Shown one piece after another: positions 63,472 through 64,000 of a stretch of DNA of 64,000 nucleotides. Position 1 is the stretch's first letter. Every line of letters begins with the position of its first letter. Position numbers and translations under genes: made by a program. The notes beneath the pieces are model-generated. The model was not told the origin of the DNA. It saw only the letters and a list, made by a program, of their open reading frames with translations, and ran no database searches. The stretch is taken from positions 62,001 to 126,000 of the forward strand of contig NZ_BMXS01000013.1 of NCBI RefSeq assembly GCF_014651875.1, read 5' to 3'. Origin of the DNA: Litchfieldella qijiaojingensis (lineage in GTDB: Bacteria > Pseudomonadota > Gammaproteobacteria > Pseudomonadales > Halomonadaceae).

Positions 63472-64000
63472 TTAGAAGCGATAGTCGACGGAAAGGGCCA
63501 CCACATCCGCGGAGACATCGTAGGTACCTTCGAGGTTACCCCGGCTCGCGTTGCCGGTATCGGTGGCATCCTGATCGATGTCGACATCCTTACCGAAGAC
63601 ACGCATGTAGCCGGCAGTGATGCCCAGATTGGGCGTCGGCATATAGGTGGCCCCGATGGTCGCCCAGCGACGGTCGGAATCCGGCACTCGAGGCGTGCGA
63701 AAGCGACTGCTGGGTACCGGGGTCGGATCGTAGCCCAGGCCGGCACGCAGTAGCCACTGCTCATTCAGCGCATAGTTGGCACCGACCGAGAAGGCCCAGG
63801 TGTCATCCCAGTTTTCCTCGGTGACGCTGTCGGGGGTATTGTCATCGAACTCGACCACCAATTCATCGAACGAACTCCAATCGGTCCATTCGGCATTGGC
63901 CATCAGCGCAAGGCGATCGGTGAGCTGGTGATACACCCCCAGGTTCAAGGTGGCCGGCGTGGTCAGTTCCGCACGACCGCCGCCGTCGGTCAAAGTGCCC
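63472..64000 (-). CDS. Outer-membrane FadL/OmpP1-type fatty-acid transporter, C-terminal part
   Basis: The gene is cut by the window edge; about 176 codons are visible. The segment shows alternating beta strands (LNLGVYHQLTDRLALMANAE, WAFSVGANYALNEQWLLRAG, GITAGYMRVFG) with aromatic girdle residues and ends in a phenylalanine (VVALSVDYRF), as outer-membrane barrels do. The segment SRFRTPRVPDSDRRWATIGA is the recognisable FadL C-terminal part. Substrate preference cannot be given. Confidence 0.85.
   Translation of the reverse strand, partial: GTLTDGGGRAELTTPATLNLGVYHQLTDRLALMANAEWTDWSSFDELVVEFDDNTPDSVTEENWDDTWAFSVGANYALNEQWLLRAGLGYDPTPVPSSRFRTPRVPDSDRRWATIGATYMPTPNLGITAGYMRVFGKDVDIDQDATDTGNASRGNLEGTYDVSADVVALSVDYRF

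Noticed and set aside
63213-63764. 183-codon minus-strand frame ending at the UGA of prfB
   Set aside because: Its last 25 codons are the real prfB start; the rest lies in the fadL gene in another frame.

Overview
The window is a GC-rich chromosomal segment of a gammaproteobacterium, most likely a halophile of the Halomonadaceae (Halomonas or a close relative). The evidence is the gene order, which follows Pseudomonas and Halomonas conserved blocks (map-glnD-dapC-dapD-dapE, coaBC-dut-algC-argB, ftsY-ftsE-ftsX-rpoH); a Pseudomonas-type DapD; a strongly acidic N-terminal domain on FtsY; and short intergenic repeats of the kind seen in halomonads. Nearly all of it is core chromosome. I see no prophage, insertion sequence, CRISPR array, rRNA or tRNA.

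Layout. 1-4.4 kb: rho (cut by the window edge), divergent ppx, and tilS converging on ppx with a 98 bp overlap. 3.1-23.9 kb (all minus strand, transcribed right to left): one long conserved block, rpsB-tsf-pyrH-frr-uppS-cdsA-dxr-rseP-bamA-skp-lpxD-fabZ-lpxA-lpxB-rnhB-dnaE-accA-tilS. It links translation, isoprenoid and undecaprenyl synthesis, phospholipid and lipid A synthesis, outer-membrane assembly, replication and fatty-acid synthesis. 24.3-32.2 kb (plus): map-glnD, then a lysine/diaminopimelate block (dapC, an ArsC-like reductase, dapD, dapE) and a small uncharacterised protein. 32.2-35.5 kb: a membrane-anchored cold-shock-domain protein, slyX, thioredoxin reductase and a 2-Cys peroxiredoxin that probably form a redox pair, and a CPXCG zinc-ribbon protein. 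35.7-44.4 kb: aconitase A, NAD-malic enzyme, TrpRS, alanine dehydrogenase, a DUF2007 protein and RlmI. 44.5-51.8 kb: mutM, rpmB-rpmG, radC, coaBC-dut-algC-argB, slmA. 51.9-56.9 kb: rpoH-ftsX-ftsE-ftsY, rsmD, zapB. 56.9-64 kb: rimI, a candidate divergent HolD (psi), bolA, an MFS pump, a conserved unknown protein, lysS, prfB with its programmed +1 frameshift, and the 3' end of a fadL-type outer-membrane gene.

Most of the unusual material is in the gaps. Two heptamer tandem arrays each sit between convergent genes (after slyX and after acnA). There is a set of three small hairpins whose stems covary, and a 56 bp interspersed element present in two copies 36 kb apart. A perfect 15+15 type tandem sits in the trxB leader, a candidate OxyR site lies before the peroxiredoxin, and a terminator-like hairpin lies between rpsB and tsf. 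The best protein-level candidates for a second look are the gene upstream of rimI (a possible psi subunit of DNA polymerase III), the membrane-tethered cold-shock protein and the unknown gene after dapE.
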